14,358 bases of DNA from Candidatus Omnitrophota bacterium (GCA_030691985.1 JAUYDB010000231.1:1-14358), one strand, 5' to 3'; counted from the first letter of the stretch, positions 1-6,273 are shown. Numbers and translations: made by a program. Notes: generated from the sequence alone by a model not told the origin.

Positions 1-526
1 CGAAGACCTCTTTTATGGAGTGTTCCTTCTGGGCCTGGGGATTAAGCCTCATATCTATAAGCATCCTGTTCGCGTATTCGCCCCGGGAAACATCGTTCAA
101 GAGAAGCCGTTTCACGTCATCAACGGATTTTATTATGATTATCTGTATCTCGGGTATGCGGATATCGTGCGCTATGATACAATAAAAATCGAACTTCGCG
201 TCGGTGGATAGCGCTACTCTCGACACGCTCATGATGACGTCGTTTATCTTCTCGCCCGCCTCCTTTGTTATCGCAAATGTAAGATCCAGCAGGTCCGGAA
301 GCGGCAGGTATATCGCTATCGTCTTGCCCGTAGTGTGGACCTTGACATCGATTTTATACTCATTCTTACAAACCCTTATTATGGATTCCTTGATCTTGTT
401 TTTGGGGTATGTTGGGCCGCAGCCGGATAGATACAGATAACAGATAACGGATAACAGAGAACATAATATCGACCCCCATTTCTGTGGTCTGTGGTATGTA
501 GTATGTGGTCTATTTGCTAATCTCAT
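1..526 (-). CDS. Putative lipoprotein, C-terminus beyond window edge
   Basis: This is an open frame of 175 codons with no stop, running off the left edge. It starts at the only ATG in frame (524-526). The N-terminus has a basic segment (residues 1-17), a hydrophobic core (about 18-33) and a lipobox LSGC with Cys36, so it should be exported and lipid-anchored after signal peptidase II cleavage. The mature part alternates short beta-like and helical stretches, for example KIDVKVHTTGKTIAIYLP and IRIPEIQIIIIKSVDDVK. I recognise no family. Codon usage resembles the neighbours, with many ATA and AAG codons. No convincing Shine-Dalgarno precedes the ATG. Oddly, the signal-peptide core is encoded by a 7-nt tandem repeat (434-461) and the N-terminal tail by another (483-510). 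It follows the FtsH-like gene on the same strand after 186 nt containing a hairpin element. I am confident that it is coding and unsure of its function. Confidence 0.75.
   Translation of the reverse strand, partial: MRLANRPHTTYHRPQKWGSILCSLLSVICYLYLSGCGPTYPKNKIKESIIRVCKNEYKIDVKVHTTGKTIAIYLPLPDLLDLTFAITKEAGEKINDVIMSVSRVALSTDAKFDFYCIIAHDIRIPEIQIIIIKSVDDVKRLLLNDVSRGEYANRMLIDMRLNPQAQKEHSIKEVF
434..461. repeat. Heptamer near-repeat (CAGATAA x4)
   Basis: Four adjacent 7-nt units read CAGATAA, CAGATAA, CGGATAA and CAGAGAA. On the minus strand they encode the hydrophobic core of the lipoprotein signal peptide, because 21 nt equals three heptamers and seven codons. The style matches the non-coding 7-nt blocks at 483-510, 3259-3320, 3352-3421 and 3565-3642. 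Confidence 0.85.
483..510. repeat. Heptamer near-repeat (TGTGGTC x4)
   Basis: Four adjacent 7-nt units read TGTGGTC, TGTGGTA, TGTAGTA and TGTGGTC. The block lies 21 nt from the CAGATAA block and falls in the N-terminal tail of the lipoprotein frame (residues about 6-14). Confidence 0.85.
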
Positions 527-599
527 GCCATATCGCTTATGTCCAAATTAAACCACAAGTCCCGACGGAAGGCTGTATTTTGAGATTCGATCTTTGCCT

Positions 600-691
600 A
601 CCCCTCACCCTTGCCCTCTCCCCTAAAGGGGAGAGGGGATTTCCTCATAATTTCCTCTCCCCCGAAGGGGGAGAGGATTAAGGTGAGGGGG
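600..691. repeat. Nested GC-rich hairpin element (REP/BIME-like)
   Basis: Two perfect hairpins sit in tandem. The first is 614-637, with an 11-bp stem CCCTCTCCCCT closed by AA. The second is 654-676, with a 10-bp stem CCTCTCCCCC and a GAA loop. An outer inverted repeat encloses both (CCCCTCACCCTT at 601-612 and AAGGTGAGGGGG at 680-691, one gap). The element fills the gap between the FtsH-like gene and the lipoprotein gene. Similar CCCTCTCCCC palindromes are dispersed in many bacterial genomes; family membership here is inferred. It may also stabilise or terminate the minus-strand transcript, but there is no T-run. Confidence 0.7.
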
Positions 692-712
692 AAATTGCGC
701 CAATTTGGACAG

Positions 713-2356
713 CTATGATGCCATATTCAAATGTGTCTTGCCATATTCTCTGAAAATGTTATCTATCTCATCATATTCGAGCTCTTCATGCTCTAAGAGC
801 TCTTTGACAAACCTTTCCAGAAGGGGCTTCTCTTTCTGCAGCAGTTCCTCCACCTCTTTAAGGCAAATTCTGAAAATCTTGTTTGTCTCGTCGTTCAGCT
901 CCTCTTTTAATTTCTCCGAAAGCTGCGATTCCGGAATTGCCGTGTAATCTCCTATAAGCACCGCGTCGCTCATGCCGAACCTCCACACCATGTTGTGGGC
1001 AACGATCATCGCTTGCCTAAAATCCGCGGAGACGCCGTCGCTCGTAGTGCCAAAACGCATCTTCTCGGCGACATAACCGCCAAACGAACACTTTATATCC
1101 GCAAGCAGCCTTTCTTTATTATGGGTAAATACCTCTTCTCTGGGCTGGTGGTATATTATACCCAGCGTATCCCGTCTCGATATTATCGATGCCTTAAATA
1201 CGTCATCTATGGGATGGAGTATGTACAACACTATAAGATGGCCTGACTCGTGATAGGCGATCATCTCCCTTTCCTGAGGCATCATGGTGCGCTTGTGTTT
1301 AAGGCCCATATCGACCCTTTCGATGGCCTCGCTTATATCTTCGAGTTTTATACTATCACGCTTATCCCTTGTGGCTATAAGGGCCGCCTCTTTTACTATG
1401 TTTTCAATATCGGCAGGCGTTTTATAAATGGCCTTTCGCGCGAGCCGCCCGACGTCCAGAGACGAATCGTGCTGGATTTTTCCCAGATAATACGCGAAAA
1501 GCTTCTCCCTGTCTTCAAGGCCGGGCTTATCGATATACAGCTTTCTGTCAAATCTTCCGGGCCTCAGGAGGGCCGTGTCAAGGCTGTCTTCGGACGCGTT
1601 TGTAGCCCCTATGACTATAACATTCTGTTCGGACGTCGGTTCGCCGTGCTTATCCTTTATCTCCTGAAGCCCGTCCATCTCCGCGAGGAGCTGGTTCTGG
1701 GTCGAATTCGTCTCCTCGGTCCCGCCGAATACGGAAAAGACCCTTTTCCTCGCGATGGCGTCAAGCTCATCGATAAATACTATGCACCCGCCGTAACCGT
1801 AGGCAAGCTCTCTTGCCTTCTTGAAGAGCCGCCTCACCCTCGAGGCACCGACTCCGACGAATATCTCGACAAACTCGCTTCCGGACATCGCCAGAAACGG
1901 CAGGCCCGTCTCGGTCGCTATGGCCTTTGCCATATAAGTCTTGCCGCAGCCCGGGGGGCCTATCATCAGGATTCCGCGCAGTATCTTGCCGCCGATCTTT
2001 TTTACGCGGGCCCTGTCCTGTATCAGCTGGACCACCTCCCTGGCCTCTTCTTTTACAATGTCCATGCCTATGACATCAGACCATTTTATGTTAACGAGTT
2101 CTCCATGAATCTTGGATTTTGAGATCTTCGCAAGGCCGCCCTGCATAAACATCGTATACATGAACACAAATATGGTCGCGTTCAACGCCACCATGATAAG
2201 GTTGATCGGCATGGTCGCGAGCGTTATGTTCCTGTAGAATGATTCGAGCGACATAAGCCCCCACACCGCAAGTATGCCTACAAATATTACAGCAAGCATA
2301 ATCGCAAATCTTATCCAGTACATCTTCCAGTACATCTTCCATTTTCTTGGCAACAT
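713..2356 (-). CDS. ftsH: FtsH-family membrane AAA+ zinc metalloprotease, reduced periplasmic domain
   Basis: This is an ATP-dependent inner-membrane protease that would extract and degrade membrane or misfolded proteins as a hexamer. Two membrane segments (about residues 15-37 and 51-71) are joined by only ~13 residues, whereas classical FtsH has a periplasmic domain of roughly 75 residues. The AAA module shows Walker A GPPGCGKT (133-140), pore loop FVGVG (166-170), Walker B IVFIDELD (192-199) and arginine fingers R265 and R268 in LLRPGRFDR. The peptidase domain has HESGH (369-373, variant of HEAGH) and the likely third zinc ligand D445 in SADFRQA. The 547-residue length is shorter than the ~610-650 of typical FtsH, mostly through the missing periplasmic part. 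The start is fixed by GAGGAG seven nt upstream. It lies 26 nt after the transketolase stop, so the two are probably one operon. A 12-bp tandem duplication encodes MYWKMYW near the N-terminus. It could be a second, specialised FtsH paralogue. Confidence 0.93.
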   Translation of the reverse strand: MLPRKWKMYWKMYWIRFAIMLAVIFVGILAVWGLMSLESFYRNITLATMPINLIMVALNATIFVFMYTMFMQGGLAKISKSKIHGELVNIKWSDVIGMDIVKEEAREVVQLIQDRARVKKIGGKILRGILMIGPPGCGKTYMAKAIATETGLPFLAMSGSEFVEIFVGVGASRVRRLFKKARELAYGYGGCIVFIDELDAIARKRVFSVFGGTEETNSTQNQLLAEMDGLQEIKDKHGEPTSEQNVIVIGATNASEDSLDTALLRPGRFDRKLYIDKPGLEDREKLFAYYLGKIQHDSSLDVGRLARKAIYKTPADIENIVKEAALIATRDKRDSIKLEDISEAIERVDMGLKHKRTMMPQEREMIAYHESGHLIVLYILHPIDDVFKASIISRRDTLGIIYHQPREEVFTHNKERLLADIKCSFGGYVAEKMRFGTTSDGVSADFRQAMIVAHNMVWRFGMSDAVLIGDYTAIPESQLSEKLKEELNDETNKIFRICLKEVEELLQKEKPLLERFVKELLEHEELEYDEIDNIFREYGKTHLNMAS

Positions 2357-2382
2357 TTTTTGTCTCCTCGTTATAGCATCGT

Positions 2383-3222
2383 TTAGTTTGCGAGCTTCTT
2401 CAATTCTGCGTCCAACTCTTCTACCGCACGCTCATACTCTTCCTTCTTCGGCGCGATACCGTGCCATTCCACTTTATTTTCGACGAATGACACGCCTTTG
2501 CCCTTTACCGTATGGGCAATGACCATGGTGGGCATACCCTTCGTTCTATCGGCCTCATCCAGGGCATCCATGATCTTTTCCAGATCGTGCCCGTCGGTCT
2601 CTATGGTATTCCACCCGAATGCATTCCATTTATTTATATATGAGCCCATATCTTTAACCTCACAGCAGAAACCGTCTATCTGGAGTTTATTATAGTCTAT
2701 TATGCCGCATATATTATCTAATCTGTAATGAGCGCCCGTCATAGCGGCCTCCCACACCTGGCCTTCGTTGGTTTCGCCGTCTCCCATAAGGCAGTAGACT
2801 TTTATGCTTAATTTATCGAGACGCGCGGCAAGGGCCATGCCATTAGCTATAGAAAGCCCCTGTCCGAGAGAACCGCTCGATATCTCTATGCCCGGCAGGC
2901 CCATCTGCGGATGGCCTTGCAGCTGGCTTCCAAGCTTGCGCAGCGTCCAGAGTTTTTCCTTCGGAAAATAACCTTTATGCGCAAGCACCGCATAAAGGGC
3001 GGGGCATGCGTGTCCTTTTGACAACAAAAATCTGTCGCGATTCTTGAGGAGCGGATCCGCGGGATCGTTCTTCATCTTGTAATAATACAGAGCAAGCAAT
3101 ATCTCAACGATAGAAAGGCTGCCTCCGGTATGCCCCGAGCCGGCCAGCGCCAGCATCTTGATTATGTCTTTTCTTATCTCAATCGCCTTTTTCCGCAATT
3201 CTAAAATATTCGGTCGCGTCAT
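2383..3222 (-). CDS. tkt: Transketolase, N-terminal (ThDP-binding) subunit
   Basis: This is the N-terminal half of a split transketolase, which transfers two-carbon ketol units in the non-oxidative pentose phosphate pathway together with a separate C-terminal subunit. Residues match the family: SGHTGGS (29-35), LSKGHACPALYAVL (67-80), QGHP (102-105), and the thiamine diphosphate and Mg2+ motif from GDGETNEGQVWEAA (147-160) to N178 in IIDYNK. The length of 279 residues is normal for this subunit. A modest AAGG lies just before the ATG. In most genomes with split transketolase the C-terminal subunit gene follows directly. Here the next gene is the FtsH-like protease after 26 nt, and no partner lies elsewhere in the window. 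A hairpin repeat (3259-3320) sits 36 nt upstream of the start. Confidence 0.95.
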   Translation of the reverse strand: MTRPNILELRKKAIEIRKDIIKMLALAGSGHTGGSLSIVEILLALYYYKMKNDPADPLLKNRDRFLLSKGHACPALYAVLAHKGYFPKEKLWTLRKLGSQLQGHPQMGLPGIEISSGSLGQGLSIANGMALAARLDKLSIKVYCLMGDGETNEGQVWEAAMTGAHYRLDNICGIIDYNKLQIDGFCCEVKDMGSYINKWNAFGWNTIETDGHDLEKIMDALDEADRTKGMPTMVIAHTVKGKGVSFVENKVEWHGIAPKKEEYERAVEELDAELKKLAN

Positions 3223-3258
3223 GTCGCCTTGATATAGTAGCAGTAATTTAACTCTTTT

Positions 3259-3320
3259 TAGCGGATAGCGTTTAGCGTATAGTTTTTTTGTTTTTCCTAT
3301 ACGCTATCCGCTACACGCTA
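3259..3320. repeat. Long hairpin of TAGCGNN heptamers, copy 1
   Basis: Inverted arms 3259-3282 and 3297-3320 (24 bp, 4 mismatches) flank a 14-nt loop TTTTTTTGTTTTTC. The arms are made of 7-nt units TAGCGNN. It is nearly identical in arms, loop and flanks to 3565-3642, in the same orientation; both copies are followed by a GACTCTAA tail. It lies in the spacer before the transketolase gene. Confidence 0.85.
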
Positions 3321-3351
3321 TACCCTAAACTCGCTGTTTGACTCTAAAAGA

Positions 3352-3414
3352 AACTCATAGATCATAGACGATGGAATTTTTTCCCTACGAGCTATCACCT
3401 ATGACCTATGAGTT
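3352..3414. repeat. Hairpin of CATAGRT-type heptamers
   Basis: Arms 3352-3372 and 3394-3414 (21 bp, 3 mismatches, all transitions) surround a 21-nt loop. The arms are again 7-nt periodic (TCATAGA and CTATGAC words), and the pattern continues beyond the right arm to about 3428. It sits just downstream of the small basic gene on the minus strand and may act as its 3' structure. Confidence 0.75.
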
Positions 3415-3432
3415 ACGAGCTGTTAGCTACGC

Positions 3433-3528
3433 CTATCTATCCCTCTTTTTATGGCGATCTCTTCTCATTCTTTTTTTTCTCTTATGTTTCGCCATTTTCG
3501 CTCTTTTGCGTTTTCTACCGCAAGGCAT
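3433..3528 (-). CDS. 31-residue very basic ribosomal-protein-like peptide (COX24/bS22-type)
   Basis: This is a small gene of 31 codons. The protein starts MPCGRKRKRAK and continues MAKHKRKKRMRRDRHKK; about two thirds of residues are Lys, Arg or His. An excellent Shine-Dalgarno (GAGGGGG, nine nt before the ATG) decides the start, and the stop is TAG. From memory, it resembles the tiny conserved proteins beginning MPSGKKRKRHK found in Bacteroidetes and relatives, and the AURKAIP1/COX24-domain (bS22-like) peptides that bind the small ribosomal subunit. A role on the ribosome is therefore inferred, not shown. It lies between hisG and the transketolase gene, flanked on both sides by hairpin repeats (3565-3642 before it, 3352-3414 and 3259-3320 after it). 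No clear private promoter is seen; it may be read from the hisG promoter through the hairpin. Confidence 0.8.
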   Translation of the reverse strand: MPCGRKRKRAKMAKHKRKKRMRRDRHKKRDR

Positions 3529-3564
3529 GGTCGCTCACCCCCTCGTGAAGTAATCCGATTCTTT

Positions 3565-3642
3565 TTAGCGTATAGCGTGTAGCGTTTAGCGTATAGTTTT
3601 TTTGTCTTTCCTATACGCTATCCGCTACACGCTATACGCTAA
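3565..3642. repeat. Long hairpin of TAGCGNN heptamers, copy 2
   Basis: Arms 3565-3596 and 3611-3642 are 32 bp with only 2 mismatches, closed by a 14-nt loop TTTTTTTGTCTTTC. Each arm holds four 7-nt units (TAGCGTA, TAGCGTG, TAGCGTT, TAGCGTA). It begins 15 nt after the hisG stop on the minus strand. There is no T-run after the stem in that direction, so a processing or stabilising hairpin fits better than a classical terminator. Confidence 0.9.
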
Positions 3643-3657
3643 ACCTGTTGGCTGACT

Positions 3658-4548
3658 CTAATATATTACTTTATTCAAAGGGTACTCAATTATCCCCTGC
3701 GCTCCCGCGCGCTTTAACTCAGGGATAAGATACTTTACGACCTTCTCATCTATTATCGTATCTACGTCAAGCCACTCCGGATCGGAGAGATGAGAGATCG
3801 TCGGTTTTTTCATCGACGGCAATATGGCAAGGACCTCTTTTAAGTCCTTCTTCGCGACGTTCATCTTCAAACCCACCTTCTCTTCCGCCGCGATGGCGCC
3901 TTTTAAAAGAAGCGCCAGGTTCTCGATCTTGTTTCTCTTCCACGGAATCATCCAGCTCTTGCGATTCGCTATGAATTGCGTCGTTGACTCGCAGACCGTC
4001 GCCACTTCCCGTAATTTATTCGCCCGCAAGCTCGAGCCTGTCTCCGTCACTTCGACTATAGCATCCACGCCTATGACCACCTTCACTTCAGTAGCACCCC
4101 AGCTGAACTCGACTGACGCCCTGACCTTATTATCTTTAAGATATTTTTTAGTCACATTTACGAGTTCCGTGGCGACTTTTTTACCGTTTAAATCCTTTAC
4201 TGTCTTTATCTTAGACTCCTGCGGAACCGCCAAAACCCATCTCACGGGCCTCATGCTCTGTTTCGCGTAGATAAGATCCGCGACCTTCACCACCCTGGAT
4301 GAGTTCTCCATTATCCAGTCATTCCCGGTGATCCCGATGTCCAATATCCCGTCTTCCACGTACTTAGACATCTCCTGCGCCCTGAATAATATAACCTCTA
4401 TCTCATCATCATCTATCGATGGAAAATAAGACCTCTCGCTTATGCCGATATAAAAACCGGCCTTCTTGAACATCCTCACAGTCGCTTCCTGGAGGCTGCC
4501 TTTTGGTATCCCGAGTTTAAGCTTCAAGCCTTTGCTCTTGGTTTTCAT
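3658..4548 (-). CDS. hisG: ATP phosphoribosyltransferase, long form
   Basis: This enzyme catalyses the first step of histidine synthesis: ATP plus PRPP gives N1-(5-phosphoribosyl)-ATP. It is cytosolic and, in the long form, a hexamer inhibited by histidine. The N-terminal lobe opens with KLGIPKGSLQEAT (11-23). GITGNDW lies at 72-78, and the PRPP-binding loop is VDAIVEVTETGSSLRAN (161-177). The C-terminal part (about 220-296) ends with GIIEYPLNKVI, the hallmark of the regulatory ACT-like domain, so HisZ is not needed. The length of 296 is normal. The stop is TAG. The ribosome-binding site is weak (AAGG about 14-18 nt upstream). It stands alone, with no other his genes in the window. It is the second frame of a transcript starting near 4674 and is preceded by a 31-codon ORF ending 28 nt before its start. 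Confidence 0.96.
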   Translation of the reverse strand: MKTKSKGLKLKLGIPKGSLQEATVRMFKKAGFYIGISERSYFPSIDDDEIEVILFRAQEMSKYVEDGILDIGITGNDWIMENSSRVVKVADLIYAKQSMRPVRWVLAVPQESKIKTVKDLNGKKVATELVNVTKKYLKDNKVRASVEFSWGATEVKVVIGVDAIVEVTETGSSLRANKLREVATVCESTTQFIANRKSWMIPWKRNKIENLALLLKGAIAAEEKVGLKMNVAKKDLKEVLAILPSMKKPTISHLSDPEWLDVDTIIDEKVVKYLIPELKRAGAQGIIEYPLNKVIY

Positions 4549-4576
4549 ATTTTATCTATCGCCTTTTTGTCCTTTC

Positions 4577-4672
4577 CTAATTATAACGGCGGCATCTCTC
4601 TTTTATCCTCGTCTTGGGATTTATGGACCGGGATCTCCTGACCTTAATCGCGCTTTTAGGTCCCCTCCTCAT
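4577..4672 (-). CDS. 31-codon basic ORF ahead of hisG, probably leaderless
   Basis: The peptide begins MRRGPKSAIKVRRSRS and then has INPKTRIKERCRRYN. Thirteen of its 31 residues are Lys or Arg. Its ATG lies 8 nt after the -10 box of a near-consensus promoter (4681-4709), so the mRNA would begin at or within two nt of the start codon, as for three other genes in this window. It ends 28 nt before hisG. I do not recognise a family. The KSAIK stretch resembles the N-terminus of ribosomal protein bS20 and the NPKT resembles the HU arm, but both could be chance. It contains no run of His codons, so it is not a classic his attenuator peptide. It could be a small nucleic-acid-binding protein or a translated leader that controls hisG. 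Confidence 0.5.
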   Translation of the reverse strand: MRRGPKSAIKVRRSRSINPKTRIKERCRRYN

Positions 4673-4680
4673 GTTTGTTT

Positions 4681-4709
4681 ATTCTACATAATATTATGAT
4701 TAATGTCAA
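4681..4709 (-). promoter_or_regulatory. Sigma-70-type promoter for small ORF and hisG
   Basis: On the minus strand there is a perfect -35 TTGACA (4704-4709), a 17-nt spacer and -10 TAGAAT (4681-4686, 5 of 6). The expected start is near 4674, one or two nt before the ATG at 4672. Confidence 0.75.
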
Positions 4710-4755
4710 GGACGAGAGTAATTTACATACTGCCAATCTTCGGGATCGTAATTGA

Positions 4756-4781
4756 CTATTTTAAATATATATTTAAAATAG
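4756..4781. promoter_or_regulatory. 26-bp perfect palindrome, probable operator
   Basis: The sequence is a perfect A+T-rich dyad, centre 4768/4769, with half-site CTATTTTAAATAT. It ends one base before the -35 box of the AAA ATPase promoter. A 16-bp direct repeat with one mismatch overlaps it (TTGACTATTTTAAATA at 4752-4767 and TTGACTTTTTTAAATA at 4783-4798), so the same half-site motif recurs within the promoter. A repressor or activator site is inferred. Confidence 0.55.
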
Positions 4782-4782
4782 C

Positions 4783-4811
4783 TTGACTTTTTTAAATAGA
4801 TAGCGTAAACT
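4783..4811 (+). promoter_or_regulatory. Promoter of AAA/DUF4143 gene, leaderless layout
   Basis: -35 TTGACT (4783-4788), 17-nt spacer, -10 TAAACT (4806-4811, 4 of 6). The ATG at 4819 follows after seven nt, so transcription should start at the start codon. No Shine-Dalgarno is present. Confidence 0.6.
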
Positions 4812-4818
4812 TACATGC

Positions 4819-6033
4819 ATGATAGACAGATGGTTGTATACAATCGCGTTCTCGGAAGATTGGGGCCGGCAGATGAGATTCATCACGGGCCCGCGCCAGT
4901 CAGGTAAAACCACGCTCGCGAAATTAAAACTTAAAAACGAAAACAGCGAAAATCTCTACTACCTATGGGACCTGAGGTCGGTAAGAAACAGATACAAGAC
5001 CAATGAACTCTTCTTTACTTCGGACAAGCCGCCATCTGATAAAAAATCATGGGTCTGTTTTGATGAGGTCCACAAAATGCCTAAATGGAAGAATATCCTA
5101 AAAGGCATATATGACTCATCTTATGAAAAATATAATTTCATCGTTACGGGTTCCGCCAAATTTGATATTTCAAAAAGGGCCGGCGACAGCCTTTCCGGAA
5201 GGTTTTTTGTATTCCACCTATTCCCTGTATGCCTTGGTGAATTAACACGCAGCTCTAACCTTCCACTTTCGGCGCCGTCATCAGCTAAAGCGTTTATCGA
5301 AAAAAGACTCGATAATTCGGTAAGGCATGACGACGGGTTGTCGCTGTTGATCGAATACGGCGGCTTTCCGGAGCCGCTTGCCAGACAATCAAAAAAGTTT
5401 CACGCTAAATGGTCTCGAGATTATCTGGATACGGTTATAAAGGAAGACGTAAGCCCCCTTACCCGTATTATGGATAAAGAGAGCCTGTATGATTTATACA
5501 GATTGCTGCCTGAAATGGCCGGCAGCCCTATATCCGAATCTTCCCTGGCATCGCATCTTGAGATCAGCTCTCCTACTATAAAAAATTATCTCAAAAGATT
5601 GGAAGACTTTTACCTCGCTTTCAGGATATACCCTTATTCTAAAAATATAAAACGATCCTTGCTCAGGGCATCCAAATGCTATCTCTATGACTGGACGCGA
5701 ATCAACGACGCGGGTAAAAGATTTGAGAATTATCTTGCCGTTGAGTTAAGGACGCTTATAAATTTCTGGATGGACGCGTCAAGTGAGCAATATTCTATTT
5801 TTTACATACGAAACAAGGAAAAGCAGGAAACGGATTTTGTCATATTAAAGGAAGATAAGCCGTGGCTTCTTATCGAATCAAAATATAGCGACGGGCAAAT
5901 TCCGCGGCACCATCTTGAGACTCAAAAGATGCTCGGTGATATTCCTCTGGTTCAGGTATGCAGGGAAGAAGGTGTCTCGGCCCTTCAGAGCAAAAACGCC
6001 TACCGTATTTCCGCTTCACGAATCCTCGGTTAA
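4819..6033 (+). CDS. AAA ATPase with C-terminal DUF4143 domain
   Basis: This belongs to the common prokaryotic AAA_14/DUF4143 family of P-loop ATPases, whose cellular role is poorly defined. Walker A is GPRQSGKT (24-31), Walker B is WVCFDE (78-83), and a sensor-like VTGSAKFD lies at 109-116. The middle holds a helical, winged-helix-like part (about 230-290; SESSLASHLEISSPTIKNYL looks like a helix-turn-helix). The C-terminal DUF4143 segment has E337-T-D339 and LIESKY (351-356), a pattern like the PD-(D/E)XK nuclease core. The length of about 404 is normal. The start MIDRWL matches the usual MIxRxL opening. Transcription appears leaderless. It stands alone, divergent from hisG and followed by repeat-rich spacer. 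Such genes are often accessory and mobile between genomes; no partner toxin or restriction gene is adjacent. Confidence 0.9.
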   Translation: MIDRWLYTIAFSEDWGRQMRFITGPRQSGKTTLAKLKLKNENSENLYYLWDLRSVRNRYKTNELFFTSDKPPSDKKSWVCFDEVHKMPKWKNILKGIYDSSYEKYNFIVTGSAKFDISKRAGDSLSGRFFVFHLFPVCLGELTRSSNLPLSAPSSAKAFIEKRLDNSVRHDDGLSLLIEYGGFPEPLARQSKKFHAKWSRDYLDTVIKEDVSPLTRIMDKESLYDLYRLLPEMAGSPISESSLASHLEISSPTIKNYLKRLEDFYLAFRIYPYSKNIKRSLLRASKCYLYDWTRINDAGKRFENYLAVELRTLINFWMDASSEQYSIFYIRNKEKQETDFVILKEDKPWLLIESKYSDGQIPRHHLETQKMLGDIPLVQVCREEGVSALQSKNAYRISASRILG

Positions 6034-6081
6034 TCATACCCGCCTCCAATTCTGTAAGATCTTACTCTGTGGGGGGCTATT

Positions 6082-6224
6082 CGGTTTAGAGGGACGTTCG
6101 CCAAGGATACTGTTGAAAAATGCCTTTTTGACGCGGATATACGCGGATTAGAAACGGATAAACACGTTTTCCGACGCGAACGTCGGAGTTTGTTTAGGCG
6201 GTTTAGGGGGACGTTCCCCAAGGG
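6082..6224. repeat. Repeat-rich spacer: two 26-bp direct repeats, 10-mers and a hairpin
   Basis: 6082-6107 and 6199-6224 are direct repeats with 3 mismatches in 26, core GGGACGTTCSCCAAGG; the second contains the palindrome GGGGACGTTCCCC. Between them are 10-nt near-repeats (ACGCGGATAT 6131-6140, ACGCGGATTA 6141-6150, then a degenerate copy). A perfect 7-bp stem TCCGACG with a CGAA tetraloop lies at 6170-6187, followed by GTTTGTTT, which could terminate the AAA gene weakly. No gene is seen from 6034 to 6273. Confidence 0.6.
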
Positions 6225-6273
6225 GACACACTAACATGTCAATAGGGGTCCGTTTCATGTGGAGCCACATCTC

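Noticed and set aside
20..440. Two plus-strand open frames at the left edge
   Set aside because: The minus strand here encodes a lipoprotein with a clean lipobox and codon usage like the neighbours. The plus frames are its shadows.
541..710. GTCCAAATT (541-549) and AATTTGGAC (702-710) as terminal inverted repeats of a mobile element
   Set aside because: Only 9 bp match, there is no target duplication and no transposase. The pair may be chance around the hairpin element.
1250..2122. Plus-strand open frame of 290 codons
   Set aside because: It lies antisense within the FtsH-like gene, whose motifs are complete. The plus frame shows no domain and no ribosome site.
3371..3553. Plus-strand hydrophobic 60-codon frame
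   Set aside because: It is the complement of the Lys/Arg-rich small gene (Lys codons read backwards as Phe and Leu) plus a hairpin repeat.
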